Made by a program: the position numbers and the translations under genes. A stretch of DNA of 64,000 bases, from assembly GCF_016859125.1 (NCBI RefSeq), contig NZ_CP069338.1, positions 434,001-498,000 of the forward strand. Direction: 5' to 3'. Positions 43,551-52,058 of this stretch are shown piece by piece. This DNA comes from Archangium violaceum (GTDB lineage: Bacteria; Myxococcota; Myxococcia; Myxococcales; Myxococcaceae). Numbering within the stretch: position 1 is the stretch's first letter; each line of letters opens with the position of its first letter. A model generated the notes under the pieces. The model had not been told where the DNA came from. It did not search any database and was given only the letters and a program-made list of their open reading frames with translations.

Positions 43551-43670
43551 ACGTTCGCCCACGATGTTCGAAGGTGAGCGTGCGAGCCCCGGCCGCTACT
43601 CGTTGCCGGTGCAGTAGGACAGACTCCGAAGAAGGCCCTGGCCCATACCTGGGGGCCGGGAGCAGACACG

Positions 43671-44453
43671 ATGAAGCACAAGGAAGCGACGACGGTAACC
43701 GTCCCCGGACCCGCGGGGCGGCTGATGGCGACAACGGAAGGCGACGGGGGCATCCCCGTCCTCTTCGTGCACGACTTCGCCGCCGACCGGACGCACTGGG
43801 CCGAGACGCAGCACGGCCTCGCGACTCGAAGCGTCGCATTCGACTTGCGCGGGATGGGCGAAAGCGGCGGCGCCCACGGCCCATTCGGTGTGGAGGCCTC
43901 GGTGGAGGATGTCGCCGCGGTCGCCGACGCGCTGCTGCCCCAGAAGTTCGTCCTGGTGGGCCATGGCTTCGGGGCCGCGGTAGCCGGAGCCTTCGCCTCG
44001 TACTACCCCGAGCGGCTCGCTGGACTCCTCTACGTCGAGCCGGTGGGAGACCTGCGCCGACAGGAGAAGGCCGACGTGGACGCCTGGCTCGAGAACTTCA
44101 GCGAGGCGAAGTATGGCGGCTTCCACGAGCACTGGCTCACACCCCTGCTCCTCGATGCGAAGGAGAAAACGCGCGCGCTGGTCATGAAGACGCTGCGGAC
44201 CTCGCGGCGGGAGGCCATCGCCGGAAACATGGAGTCGCTCTTCCACTACAACCCGGACGAGGCCTTCGAGCGCTTCACCGGACCCACCCACGCCCTGGTG
44301 ACAGCCACCGGCCCGGAGACGCTGGTGGCCCAGCGACCCGAGCTGCCCCGCTCCGTGCTGCCGCACGCGAGTCACTGGCCGATGCTGGACGCGCCGCAAT
44401 GGTTCCACTCGGAACTGGTCCGCTTCCTCGGCCGCTGCAAGCACGAGCACTGA
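43671..44453 (+). CDS. Alpha/beta hydrolase-fold protein without the nucleophile Ser
   Basis: 260 residues. The fold is clear: VLFVHDFAADRTHW (oxyanion loop), VAFDLRGMGESGG, VLVGHGFGAAVAGAF near 97-106 and HASHWPMLDAPQWF at the C-terminus. The nucleophile position of the GxSxG elbow is Gly99 (GHGFG, codon GGC; the usual Ser AGC is one base away). The usual acid-bearing loop reads TATGPETLV, with no clear Asp. It is therefore probably not a serine hydrolase; binding or perhaps lyase chemistry remain possible. GGGAGCAG precedes the ATG. Confidence 0.8.
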   Translation: MKHKEATTVTVPGPAGRLMATTEGDGGIPVLFVHDFAADRTHWAETQHGLATRSVAFDLRGMGESGGAHGPFGVEASVEDVAAVADALLPQKFVLVGHGFGAAVAGAFASYYPERLAGLLYVEPVGDLRRQEKADVDAWLENFSEAKYGGFHEHWLTPLLLDAKEKTRALVMKTLRTSRREAIAGNMESLFHYNPDEAFERFTGPTHALVTATGPETLVAQRPELPRSVLPHASHWPMLDAPQWFHSELVRFLGRCKHEH

Positions 44454-44467
44454 GAGGAGGTCGAGGC

Positions 44468-44641
44468 ATGTCCACCTGGAACATGAGTCCATGGCCGCGA
44501 GTCAGGCAACAGCGTCAACTCGCCTCGAACGCACCGGGCCTGCTCTTCCCCTTGCTCCTGGCCGGATGCGCCACGAGTGTGCCTGCAGGGGGCATGTCAG
44601 GTCTCCGCACGGCGACGAGCCGAGACCTGTCCTTCCGCTAA
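44468..44641 (+). CDS. Very short lipoprotein, possibly truncated
   Basis: 57 residues with a good GAGAGGAGG site upstream of ATG 44468. NAPGLLFPLLLAGC gives a convincing lipobox (LAGC), but only about 22 residues follow before the stop. It opens a degraded stretch, so it may be the intact 5' part of a gene that has since lost its frame. Confidence 0.45.
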   Translation: MSTWNMSPWPRVRQQRQLASNAPGLLFPLLLAGCATSVPAGGMSGLRTATSRDLSFR

Positions 44642-44832
44642 CCCCGGCCTCGACATTCCCGAAGTGCAGTTGAAGCAGGAGATACGGAGCAGGGCCACAC
44701 GCTCCCCGAGCACCGCGAACTGGCACGCGTGCTCAAGCCCTGGTTGCTCCCTGGTTGTTCATGGGCCGCGCTCCCTTCGATGGCTTCTCCGAGGCGGACA
44801 TGCGTCGATGGGAGCGCCGCTTCCTCGACTGA
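44642..44832 (+). pseudogene. Frame-broken coding remnant
   Basis: In one frame EQGHTLPEHRELARVLKPWL (about 44687-44750), and in the next APWLFMGRAPFDGFSEADMR then RWERRFLD and stop (to about 44832), read like real protein with high GC3 codons, but no single frame joins them and no start is present. Upstream LDIPEVQLKQEI looks like another piece. This fits a decayed gene, perhaps the body of the short lipoprotein just upstream. Family not recognised. Confidence 0.35.
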
Positions 44833-44842
44833 CGCGCGTTGC

Positions 44843-44929
44843 ACACCCACTTTCACAGTGGCCCGCGGTGAGAATCCAGGTGCTGTTCAGGATGGAGCCA
44901 CCACACCAGTGGTCGTAGCTCTCTTCATG
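44843..44929 (-). pseudogene. Trypsin-like serine protease fragment
   Basis: About 29 residues contain CGGSILNSTWILTAGHC, which is the S1 (chymotrypsin) family signature around the catalytic His (CGGSLIxxxWVLTAAHC). The frame continues as ESGCATRVSRGSG with no protease character, and no Asp or GDSGG segment lies nearby. Both ends are lost, so it is a fragment of a secreted protease gene. The divergent remnant and this one make 44642-45076 a graveyard between two intact genes. Confidence 0.65.
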
Positions 44930-45076
44930 ACGATTCCTTTCGCGTGATTCACGATGATGGCAACGGAGACCTCCGCTGAAGCACCGGGCCCGCGTCATCG
45001 TGGGATGGGGCCCATGAACATCACGGGCGGCCCTCGGAAAAGGGCCGCCCGCTACGACAGCGACTCCGGGGAACGG

Positions 45077-46543
45077 TTACGGCTTGGTGTAGCTGATGGC
45101 CAGGCTATAGGTGGCCGCGGTGTAGCCGCGCACCATGATGTACGCGCTGCTCTCGCCCGCGGGCACGGTCAGTTCGCACGTCTCGGCGGCTCCGTCGCGG
45201 TACGGACGGCAATCATAGGAGGAAGTGGTGGGGGCCGAGCCGAACCGGACATACAGGTCCGGGTCACCCGAGCCACTCATCACCACCTTGAAGGTGGTGC
45301 CGGCCACCACGCTGTAGGGGCCGTGGTTCTTGTTCTGGCTCGCGGACACGCTACCGGTGACCGTCTCGGATACCGGGGTGCTCGTGCTGGAGGGCTTGGT
45401 GTACTCGATGTTGAGGCTGTAGGTGCCCGCGGCGTAGCCACGCACCATGATGTAGGCCGAGGTCTGGCCCTCGGGCACGGTCACGTTGCACGACTCGGAG
45501 GCGCCGTTGGCGTACGGACGGCAGGCGAAGGAGGAGCTGGTGGGGGCCGAGCCGAACTGCACATACAGGTCCGGGTCACCCGAACCCGTCATGGTCACCT
45601 TGAAGGTGGTGCCAGCCACCACGCTGTAGGGGCCATGGTTGACGTCCTGGTTCTTGGCCACGCTGCCGCTGACCGTCTCGGTCACCGGGGTGCCGCTCGG
45701 CGGAGGCGGCTCCGTCGGAGGCGGCTCGCCGTTCGGCGTGCCGTAGAGGGTGGCGGCGCCAATCTCGTCCTTTGCGGTGATGACCAGGTCACCCGTCTGG
45801 CTGCCGTTGCACTGCGGGTAGTGCATCACGGAGGAAGAGTCATACGTCGTCAGGGCGCGCCAGTTGCTGTCCTCGAAGCAGGTGCCCGACTCGGGGCGGG
45901 TGTGCTCGTGACGGAAGCCCAGCGTGTGGCCCAGTTCGTGACGCAGGATGCCGGTCAGCGTCCACGGGCTGGTGTTGCCGAAGGCGGTGGTGTCGATGAG
46001 GACGTTGCGCGCGGAGCGCGGCGAGTCCGGGAAGAAGGCGCGCGCCAGGTACTGGCCTCCCGAGTTCACCGGCCGCACGTCGAAGACGACGTTGGAGTTG
46101 CTGGCGGTGCAGTTGGAGTCCTGGGCGCTCACATACACGAACTTGATGTTGGCCACCGCCTCCCAGGCGGCGGCAGCGCTCGCCATCTCCTGCACCGCGC
46201 GGCTGTAGTTGGTGCCGAAGGTGCTGCTCACGCAGTAGGTGATGTTGAGCTTCTGCGTATCGTTCCACTTCGCGTCCGTTCCACCCGAGGTGTGGACGAT
46301 GAGCTGCCCGGGCTTCACGTACTGCTCGTAGAACTCACGCAGCAGCTTCTCGTTGTGGATCGGGGTATCCCCGTTGACGATGAACACGCCCTCGGGGTCC
46401 TGGTAGACCTGGGCGCGGAACTCCTCCCACGAGAGCGCCTGGCCAACGGGGCCGGTGTCAGGGAGGCCATCGGCCCCGCCGCAGCCAACGGTGGCCAGCA
46501 GCGAGAGTCCGGCAAGGGATGCAACGATGCGGGATTTGGTCAT
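45077..46543 (-). CDS. Secreted zinc metalloprotease (metzincin) with two PPC domains
   Basis: 488 residues. Lipoprotein-like signal (LSLLATVGC, then GG). The pro-region runs to about 95. The catalytic domain, about 98-270, has HELGHTLGFRH (residues 202-212, all three zinc His) and the Met-turn SVMHYP at about 239-244, as in astacin/matrixin-like metzincins. After a Pro-rich linker (GEPPPTEPPPPSG), two bacterial pre-peptidase C-terminal (PPC) domains of about 90 residues follow; they are near copies of each other (HGPYSVVAGTTFKV in both). It is likely a secreted predatory or scavenging protease. Confidence 0.9.
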   Translation of the reverse strand: MTKSRIVASLAGLSLLATVGCGGADGLPDTGPVGQALSWEEFRAQVYQDPEGVFIVNGDTPIHNEKLLREFYEQYVKPGQLIVHTSGGTDAKWNDTQKLNITYCVSSTFGTNYSRAVQEMASAAAAWEAVANIKFVYVSAQDSNCTASNSNVVFDVRPVNSGGQYLARAFFPDSPRSARNVLIDTTAFGNTSPWTLTGILRHELGHTLGFRHEHTRPESGTCFEDSNWRALTTYDSSSVMHYPQCNGSQTGDLVITAKDEIGAATLYGTPNGEPPPTEPPPPSGTPVTETVSGSVAKNQDVNHGPYSVVAGTTFKVTMTGSGDPDLYVQFGSAPTSSSFACRPYANGASESCNVTVPEGQTSAYIMVRGYAAGTYSLNIEYTKPSSTSTPVSETVTGSVSASQNKNHGPYSVVAGTTFKVVMSGSGDPDLYVRFGSAPTTSSYDCRPYRDGAAETCELTVPAGESSAYIMVRGYTAATYSLAISYTKP

Positions 46544-46829
46544 GCGCCCGCCTTGAGCAGCCGGCGTGCCAGACCGCAGACCCCTGTAATCATTGGAGTC
46601 AGTTTGTGGGATCGGTAGCTCCGGACTCCATCTTCAGTTCCAAACCTGTAAAGCAGGCTGACAAACTCCGTCCCATCCATCTGAATTCATTGGGGTTTCC
46701 TTCCGAATCGAGTTCTGTCCTCGAAAAGGACACCCCTGTCCGAATCCACGACAGTCGCTCCACCGCACCGCGGGAGCAGCGTCTCGTGCTTCTCTCCGAC
46801 TTTCGAGGCTCCCGCCCGGACAGCGCGCG
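46544..46829. other. 286-bp gap with no gene
   Basis: The upstream region of the metalloprotease gene and the end of the next lipoprotein gene. It is noticeably more AT-rich than its surroundings, as expected for a promoter, but no hexamers stand out and no strong inverted repeat is visible. Confidence 0.5.
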
Positions 46830-47360
46830 TTACATCGAAACACCAACGGACACCGTGCTGGTGAACACGCACGGAATGTCGTTGGCCAGCGTGGTGCAAC
46901 CCGACGGCTGCGCCGGGGTCCACGTCGTCGCGTTGAGCTTGATCGCCGCCTGGGCGCGCTGGCGGAAGTCCCCCGAGGTGTAGACAGTGCGGTTCGCCGT
47001 CTGACCACCGAAGTCGAGGTTCTTCTCGGGGTAGCAGCTGCGGCTGCCCTCCACGGGTGTCCAGGTGACAGTGCCCGAGCTGCTCACCGACCGCTTCTCC
47101 AACATCGAGCAGACGTAGATGATCGGATACGACGTGCTGCAATCATAGACAGACGCCTGGGCGCTCATCGTACCGTCACCGTATGAATAGGGCCCCGTCG
47201 CCTCGACAAGGCACGTCGTGTTTGGAATACGCCTCGTCGTCAGCTCCGTCTGCGTGACTCCGGTTCCGTTCCCGGCCGGCTCCACTCCTTCCTGGGCGGG
47301 ACCGCACGCGCTGAAAGCGATTGAAACCACTGCGAGGCAACACGTCTCGAGCTTGCTCAT
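46830..47360 (-). CDS. Small Cys-containing lipoprotein
   Basis: 176 residues from ATG 47360; another ATG lies two codons upstream. MSKLETCCLAVVSIAFSAC is a lipoprotein signal with lipobox FSAC. The mature part has several Cys (YDCS, VCSM, RSCYPE, GCTT, IPCVF) that likely pair, and reads as a beta domain. No family recognised. Same direction as the metalloprotease, 286 bases upstream of it. Confidence 0.65.
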   Translation of the reverse strand: MSKLETCCLAVVSIAFSACGPAQEGVEPAGNGTGVTQTELTTRRIPNTTCLVEATGPYSYGDGTMSAQASVYDCSTSYPIIYVCSMLEKRSVSSSGTVTWTPVEGSRSCYPEKNLDFGGQTANRTVYTSGDFRQRAQAAIKLNATTWTPAQPSGCTTLANDIPCVFTSTVSVGVSM

Positions 47361-47383
47361 GGTCATTCTTCTCGGGGGATGCG

Positions 47384-47749
47384 ATGCTTGTCGACTACCC
47401 GCCAACCATGCCATCCATGGAATACCAGAATGTGCTGAACATCCCACGAACGCAAGAACTCACGCAATTGATTGCGTCGGCTCCAGAAATGTTCCGCGGT
47501 ACCGGAGTTCCCCCGCCGAGCCGGAACATCGTGATGAACGCCACCACCGCACGAGCCCTGACCTCCCCCGTGGACGAGCGGCGGCAGCAACACCGCGGGT
47601 CGGACACGGTGTACACCCGAGGTGGCGGACGCGCGTTCGTCGTGGGCACCCGGCGCGCCGTCCAACGCCGGATCGGCGTGGACACCTGGGAGCGCATCGA
47701 CAACGACTGCTTGCCGCTCCGCGTGCGGTACCCGCCGTACCAGGCGTGA
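47384..47749 (+). CDS. Hypothetical basic protein
   Basis: 121 residues. GGGGGA lies just upstream of ATG 47384, and codon third positions are strongly GC-rich in the second half, which supports coding. RQQHRGSDTVYTRGGGRAFV is followed by a basic segment and WERIDNDCLPLRVRYPPYQA. No domain known. Its start is only 23 bases from the divergent lipoprotein start, so promoter signals must overlap the genes; this lowers confidence. Confidence 0.4.
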   Translation: MLVDYPPTMPSMEYQNVLNIPRTQELTQLIASAPEMFRGTGVPPPSRNIVMNATTARALTSPVDERRQQHRGSDTVYTRGGGRAFVVGTRRAVQRRIGVDTWERIDNDCLPLRVRYPPYQA

Positions 47750-47846
47750 AGTACGCGTGCCACACGTGAAAGGGCGAGGCCGGCGCGCTGCTGAAAAGTG
47801 CCTTGCCCACTCTCGTCCCGTGCGAAATGGCCCGAAATGTGGAAAT

Positions 47847-47863
47847 GTTGCTATTCTAGCAAC
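47847..47863. promoter_or_regulatory. Perfect inverted repeat upstream of a sensor kinase gene
   Basis: GTTGCTA-TTC-TAGCAAC, 7-bp arms with a 3-nt centre, 84 bases before the histidine kinase start and within an AT-rich patch. It is typical in size for a repressor or activator dimer site. Confidence 0.5.
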
Positions 47864-47946
47864 GGCTCACTTTTCCCTCCGACCTACAATTCATCTCGCG
47901 GCATGCACTCCAGCCCGTTCATGGGAGCAGGCAGGAGGGTCCTACC

Positions 47947-50217
47947 GTGAGCGAGCACAGGTCGCCCGGTCCTTCAATGCCGTCCGCCCCCCTCCGTGCA
48001 CCCCTGGCCCGTTCGACGCTCATCCACATGGGTGTGCGCATCGGGGTGGTCATCGCGCTGACCACCTTCCTGAGTTACCTCCACATCCTCCACACCCTTC
48101 GCGACGAAGCGCTCGTCCATCTGGAGCGGTACGTCACGGAGCGTAGCCAGCGGGAGCAGACCATCTTCCTGCTGGCCAGGGACAACCACACCTTCCTGAA
48201 GAAGGCCCTGGAGGAACGAATCCAGTCGCTCACGCAGGAGGAGGTAGGCGCCCGCTTCGATCGGATGTTCGCCCATCTGCCCGATGGCTCGGTCCGCAAC
48301 CGCGCCGAGGGCTTCGATGGAACGAAGATGCCGGGCGTCTTCGTTCCCCGGCGGGTCACCCCCGACGCGGACATGCGCCGGAGGATTCTCGCCGCGTACG
48401 ACGTGCTCTCCTGGTATGGACCCGCCTTCCATACCCGTTTCGCGAACACGTACATCACCCTGCCCGAGGGGCCGCTCGTCATCTACTGGCCCGAGTACCC
48501 CACCTGGACCCAGGAAGCCGAACCGGACTTCTGGAACCCCGACTTCGATTTCTTCTCCATCAGCCTTCCCAAGAACAATCCGGCGAGGAAGACGGCCTGG
48601 AGCCAGATCATCCTCGATCCGGTGGCCAGGAGCGCGATGGTCTCCGTCTCCACTCCGCTGGACATGGAGGGCCACCATGTCGCGACACTCAGCCATGATG
48701 TGTCACTCGAGGAGATGGAGGCCCGGACCTTCAGCGATGTCCTGCCCGCCGCATACAACGTGATCTTCCGCGACGATGGGCAGCTCATCGCTCATCCCTC
48801 GATGGCGGAGCAAGGCCCCGCGGGGATCTACAACGTCCTGGAGACCGCGAAGCAGCCCGACGAAGCATCCGCACGGCCCGGCTCCGCGGAGCAGAGGACC
48901 CACATCCGGGACATCATCGAGCGGGTGAAGAAACACCCGCCTGGCGACACCGTGCTGGAGCTCCCCGAACACGGCGAGTACCTCGCCACCGCCCGGCTGG
49001 AGGGGCCCGGTTGGAACTTCGTGACCGTGCTCCCCGAAGCCACGGTGACCCAGCCCGCCCTCCAGGCCGCACGCATCGTCCTGCTCCTCGGCCTCGGTTC
49101 CCTCCTCCTCGAGCTGATCATCCTGTACTGGGTGCTCCAGCAGCAGATCACCCGTCCGCTGCACTCCTTCACTCGAGCCACCGACCGGGTGGCCTCCGGT
49201 GATTTCCACGTCGAGCTGGACACCTCACGGGGCGACGAGCTGGGACAGCTCGCTCACGCCTTCCGGCTCATGGCCGATCAGGTGCAACGGCGCGAGGAGG
49301 AGCTGCGCCAGGCCAACGAGGGCCTCGAGCAGCGCGTCGAGGAGCGCACCCGCGAGCTCAAGGAGCTCCACACGCAGTTGGTACAGACCGCCCGCCGCGC
49401 CGGCATGGCGGAGATCGCCACCAACGTGCTGCACAACGTGGGCAACGTGCTCACCAGCGTCTATACCTCCGCGCAGCTCGCCAAGGAGCGCATGGAGGAG
49501 ATGCGCCTGGAGCACGTGGGCCGCGTGGCCACCCTGCTGAGGGAGAACCAGGAAGACCTCACGGGCTTCGTCACCCGGGACGAGCGGGGCCAGCACGTCC
49601 TGCCATTCCTGGGCAAGCTGGGGCGGAACCTGCTCGACGAGCAACGCGAGATCGTCTCGCTGCTCGAGGATGTGGGACGCTACACCGAGCACGTGGGCGA
49701 CATCGTCAAGGTGCAGCAGAACTACGCGCGCACGCCCCGGCTGCATGAACCCGTGCAACTGGCCGACCTGGTGGAGGACGCGCTGCGCATCAACTCGGCC
49801 GGGCTCTCCCGCCACCAGGTGAAGGTGGTGCGCCACCTGGCGGCCCTGCCCCCCCTTCTCACCGACAAACACAAGACGTTGATGATCCTCGTCAACCTGG
49901 TCAGCAATGCCAAATACGCCCTGGATGGGGTGTCTCCAGCCGAGCGGATGCTCTCCCTGCGGATGGAGCGCACCGACACCGGCCATGTCCGCATCCAGGT
50001 GCATGACAATGGCATGGGCATCGCACCGGAGATGCTCACCCGTATCTTCCAATACGGCTTCACCACCCGCGACGAGGGGCATGGCTTCGGTCTGCACTCC
50101 AGTGCCCTCGCGGCCCAGGAGCTGGGCGGCTCACTGACCGTCCACAGCAACGGACCCGGGCACGGGGCCACCTTCACGTTGGAAATCCCCTATGCCCCGG
50201 TCCAGGGGAAGACCTGA
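47947..50217 (+). CDS. dCache-HAMP sensor histidine kinase
   Basis: 756 residues from GTG 47947 with AGGAGG upstream. First transmembrane helix at about 28-46, a large periplasmic dCache-like sensor (about 50-370) and a second helix at about 375-397 (IVLLLGLGSLLLELIILYWV). HAMP follows (RPLHSFTRATDRVASGDFHV), then a coiled coil. The phosphoacceptor region is AEIATNVLHNVGNVLTSVY, the variant HisKA typical of myxobacterial kinases. The ATPase has LVNLVSNAKYALDG, VHDNGMGI and GHGFGLHSSALAAQELGG. Orphan: no receiver adjacent. Confidence 0.9.
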   Translation: MSEHRSPGPSMPSAPLRAPLARSTLIHMGVRIGVVIALTTFLSYLHILHTLRDEALVHLERYVTERSQREQTIFLLARDNHTFLKKALEERIQSLTQEEVGARFDRMFAHLPDGSVRNRAEGFDGTKMPGVFVPRRVTPDADMRRRILAAYDVLSWYGPAFHTRFANTYITLPEGPLVIYWPEYPTWTQEAEPDFWNPDFDFFSISLPKNNPARKTAWSQIILDPVARSAMVSVSTPLDMEGHHVATLSHDVSLEEMEARTFSDVLPAAYNVIFRDDGQLIAHPSMAEQGPAGIYNVLETAKQPDEASARPGSAEQRTHIRDIIERVKKHPPGDTVLELPEHGEYLATARLEGPGWNFVTVLPEATVTQPALQAARIVLLLGLGSLLLELIILYWVLQQQITRPLHSFTRATDRVASGDFHVELDTSRGDELGQLAHAFRLMADQVQRREEELRQANEGLEQRVEERTRELKELHTQLVQTARRAGMAEIATNVLHNVGNVLTSVYTSAQLAKERMEEMRLEHVGRVATLLRENQEDLTGFVTRDERGQHVLPFLGKLGRNLLDEQREIVSLLEDVGRYTEHVGDIVKVQQNYARTPRLHEPVQLADLVEDALRINSAGLSRHQVKVVRHLAALPPLLTDKHKTLMILVNLVSNAKYALDGVSPAERMLSLRMERTDTGHVRIQVHDNGMGIAPEMLTRIFQYGFTTRDEGHGFGLHSSALAAQELGGSLTVHSNGPGHGATFTLEIPYAPVQGKT

Positions 50218-50241
50218 TCAACCCCAGCTCGCGGCAGGGGG

Positions 50242-50374
50242 CTACAGCTTCGCGAGGGCCGCGTCGTAGTTGGGCTCCTGGGCGATCTCCGGCACCTGCT
50301 CGGCGTGGAGGACCTTGCCGCTCTCGGTTGCCTTCGGTCTCGACCGGGTTGCCCTTCAGGGTGATCTTGGCCAT
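50242..50374 (-). pseudogene. tpx: Remnant of a thiol peroxidase gene with a large internal deletion
   Basis: The start reads MAKITLKGNPVETEG, the N-terminus of Tpx (MAxVTLKGNPV). The end, in another frame, reads HAEQVPEIAQEPNYDAAL then AKL and stop, which is the Tpx C-terminus. Between them about 120 codons are missing, including the peroxidatic Cys, and the 133-bp length implies a frameshift too. A full gene would be about 165 codons. The rest is too short to work as a peroxidase. Confidence 0.8.
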
Positions 50375-50562
50375 GACAGGTCTCCTTGGAAACGAGGGGG
50401 TGCGAAGTGGCTGGCCGTTTCGAACCTCACAGCCCAATGGCCAGCGGCGGCACCCGCCCCCGTCACGACGCCGCGACCGGAGCGGGTGTTCTCAGACATT
50501 CAGCCGAGGGTGTTGGCGCTCAGAACTTGCACTCGTCGAGCGCGAGCACCAGTGATAAGTAT

Positions 50563-50621
50563 TTTCACGGACGTCACGTGAAATCACAAACACCACGCGG
50601 TTTCACGGGCGTCACGCGAAC
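50563..50621. promoter_or_regulatory. Tandem 21-bp palindromic operator-like repeats
   Basis: Site 1, 50563-50583: TTTCACG-N7-CGTGAAA, perfect arms. Site 2, 50601-50621: TTTCACG-N7-CGCGAAC, with three differences over 21 bases; spacers are GACGTCA and GGCGTCA. The starts are 38 bases apart. They lie about 190 bases upstream of the dead tpx start and just downstream of the TerB/LETM1-like gene. Confidence 0.6.
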
Positions 50622-50648
50622 GATACCGGCCGTCGCGGACGGGGCAGC

Positions 50649-52058
50649 TCAGCCCGCCTTGCGCGCCGGAGGCTCGCCGCCACCGCCCGTGCCCTCTTCC
50701 TCGGGAGTCACGGGCGCGGGCTCATCCCGGAAGGAGCTCGGCAATAGATTGAAAGGCAACACTTTCGCCAGGGCGATCAACAGCAGCATCCCTCCCGGCG
50801 CCGCGAAGATGGCAATCGCCGGAATCGCCTTGGCCACGTCAATCAATTGCGCCCGCATCCGCTGGCGCTCCTCGGCCGTCAGCGGCTGCCTGCGCGCGGC
50901 CTTGGTGAGCAGGTGGTACAGCTCGCCCGTCTCCCGGACCTCCTGCATGAGCCGGTAGAAGTTGCGCTCCAGCGTGTCCTGCATGCTGGACACGAGGTCC
51001 TCCCCCAACAGGTTCGCGGCCGAGGACACCGTGAAGACATCCACCACGGAGCGGTTCTTCGCGTAGAACTCGGCCACCTCCAGCTCCAGGTGGTGCACCG
51101 TGCTCTCGGGCACCCGCAGCGCCCGGGCGAGCCGCTCGATGAAGGCGCGCTCGCCTCGCGAGCACCGGCCATCCACCAGAGAGGCCAGCAGCGTCTGCTC
51201 CAGGATGAAGCGCCGCAGGTCCACGCTGCGCACGTCCTTCACCGCCGCGCTCAGGGAGCGGCGACGCTCGAAGGACTGCTTCACCGCGGCGCGCAGCTCG
51301 CCCTCGAGCGTGTCTGGCAGTCCCAGGTCCTCCACCTGCCGGAGGATGGCGCGGCGCGCGGAGAACGACGGTTGCCGGTCCGCGCAGGCCAGGCCCGTGA
51401 GCACCTCCACGAGCAGCGCCTTCTGCCGGGCGGCGAAGTCGATGCGGCGCCGGGCCATCTCACGGTTCAACCCACCGCGGGCGAAGTAGTCGAGCGCCTG
51501 CCGGCCGAACATGTGCGCGTCGGCGTAGAGGGCACCGTTGTGCAGGACGAGCCCATAGGCCGGATCTCCCGACAACGAGATGGCACGGCGCGCCAGCGCG
51601 TCCTCTACCCTCCCCCACCACTTCCGCGGCGCCTCGTGCTGCCGTTGCACCTTCTCCTCGATGGCCTGGGCCTCGTCGAGCTGGCCGGTGAGGACGGCGA
51701 AGAGGAGCAGGAGCTGCTCGCGGCGGGGGCCCGCGGGCGTGCCGGCCAGGGACGCGATGTCCAGGGCCATGCGGGCGAAGGTGCGCACCACGGCCCGGAA
51801 GAGCACCTCCTCGGGAGCGCCCGTAGCCGTCCCCGGAGACTCGGAGGACATGCCCTCCTGAGGAGCGCCCCCCTCGGCGGGCGTGCCGTAGAGCAGTCCG
51901 CTGGCGCGCAGCATCCGGCGCAGGTACGAGCGGGCACGGGCACGGCCGGAGCTGGATTCGGAGAGACCCGGAGGCACGACGGGCCCGGGCGCGCGCGCAT
52001 GGGCCGCGACCGCCTCCTCGAGCAACGAGGAGAGCCAACCCGCCTTACCTAGGTCCAT
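50649..52058 (-). CDS. TerB-like and LETM1-like domain protein
   Basis: 469 residues from ATG 52058. An internal stretch, TLLASLVDGRCSRGERAFIE then RLARALRVPESTVHHLELEV, has the TerB pattern. The C-terminal part, PLTAEERQRMRAQLIDVAKA then IPAIAIFAAPGGMLLLIALA and KVLPFNLLPSSF, resembles the LETM1 ribosome-binding/membrane segment (IPfxxfxxxPfxexLxPxxxKxfPxxLPSxF). The hydrophobic helix there may sit in the membrane. The two domains together suggest a membrane-associated stress or ion-homeostasis protein; function not established. Confidence 0.7.
   Translation of the reverse strand: MDLGKAGWLSSLLEEAVAAHARAPGPVVPPGLSESSSGRARARSYLRRMLRASGLLYGTPAEGGAPQEGMSSESPGTATGAPEEVLFRAVVRTFARMALDIASLAGTPAGPRREQLLLLFAVLTGQLDEAQAIEEKVQRQHEAPRKWWGRVEDALARRAISLSGDPAYGLVLHNGALYADAHMFGRQALDYFARGGLNREMARRRIDFAARQKALLVEVLTGLACADRQPSFSARRAILRQVEDLGLPDTLEGELRAAVKQSFERRRSLSAAVKDVRSVDLRRFILEQTLLASLVDGRCSRGERAFIERLARALRVPESTVHHLELEVAEFYAKNRSVVDVFTVSSAANLLGEDLVSSMQDTLERNFYRLMQEVRETGELYHLLTKAARRQPLTAEERQRMRAQLIDVAKAIPAIAIFAAPGGMLLLIALAKVLPFNLLPSSFRDEPAPVTPEEEGTGGGGEPPARKAG

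Noticed and set aside
44954-46618. Plus-strand 554-residue frame opposite the metalloprotease
   Set aside because: The metalloprotease has HExxHxxGxxH, a Met-turn and two PPC domains; the opposite frame has none and is an antisense shadow.
47829-47851. Sigma-54 promoter (GG and GC elements) ahead of the dCache kinase
   Set aside because: The distances between the GG and GC elements are 8 or 20 bases, not the required 10-11.
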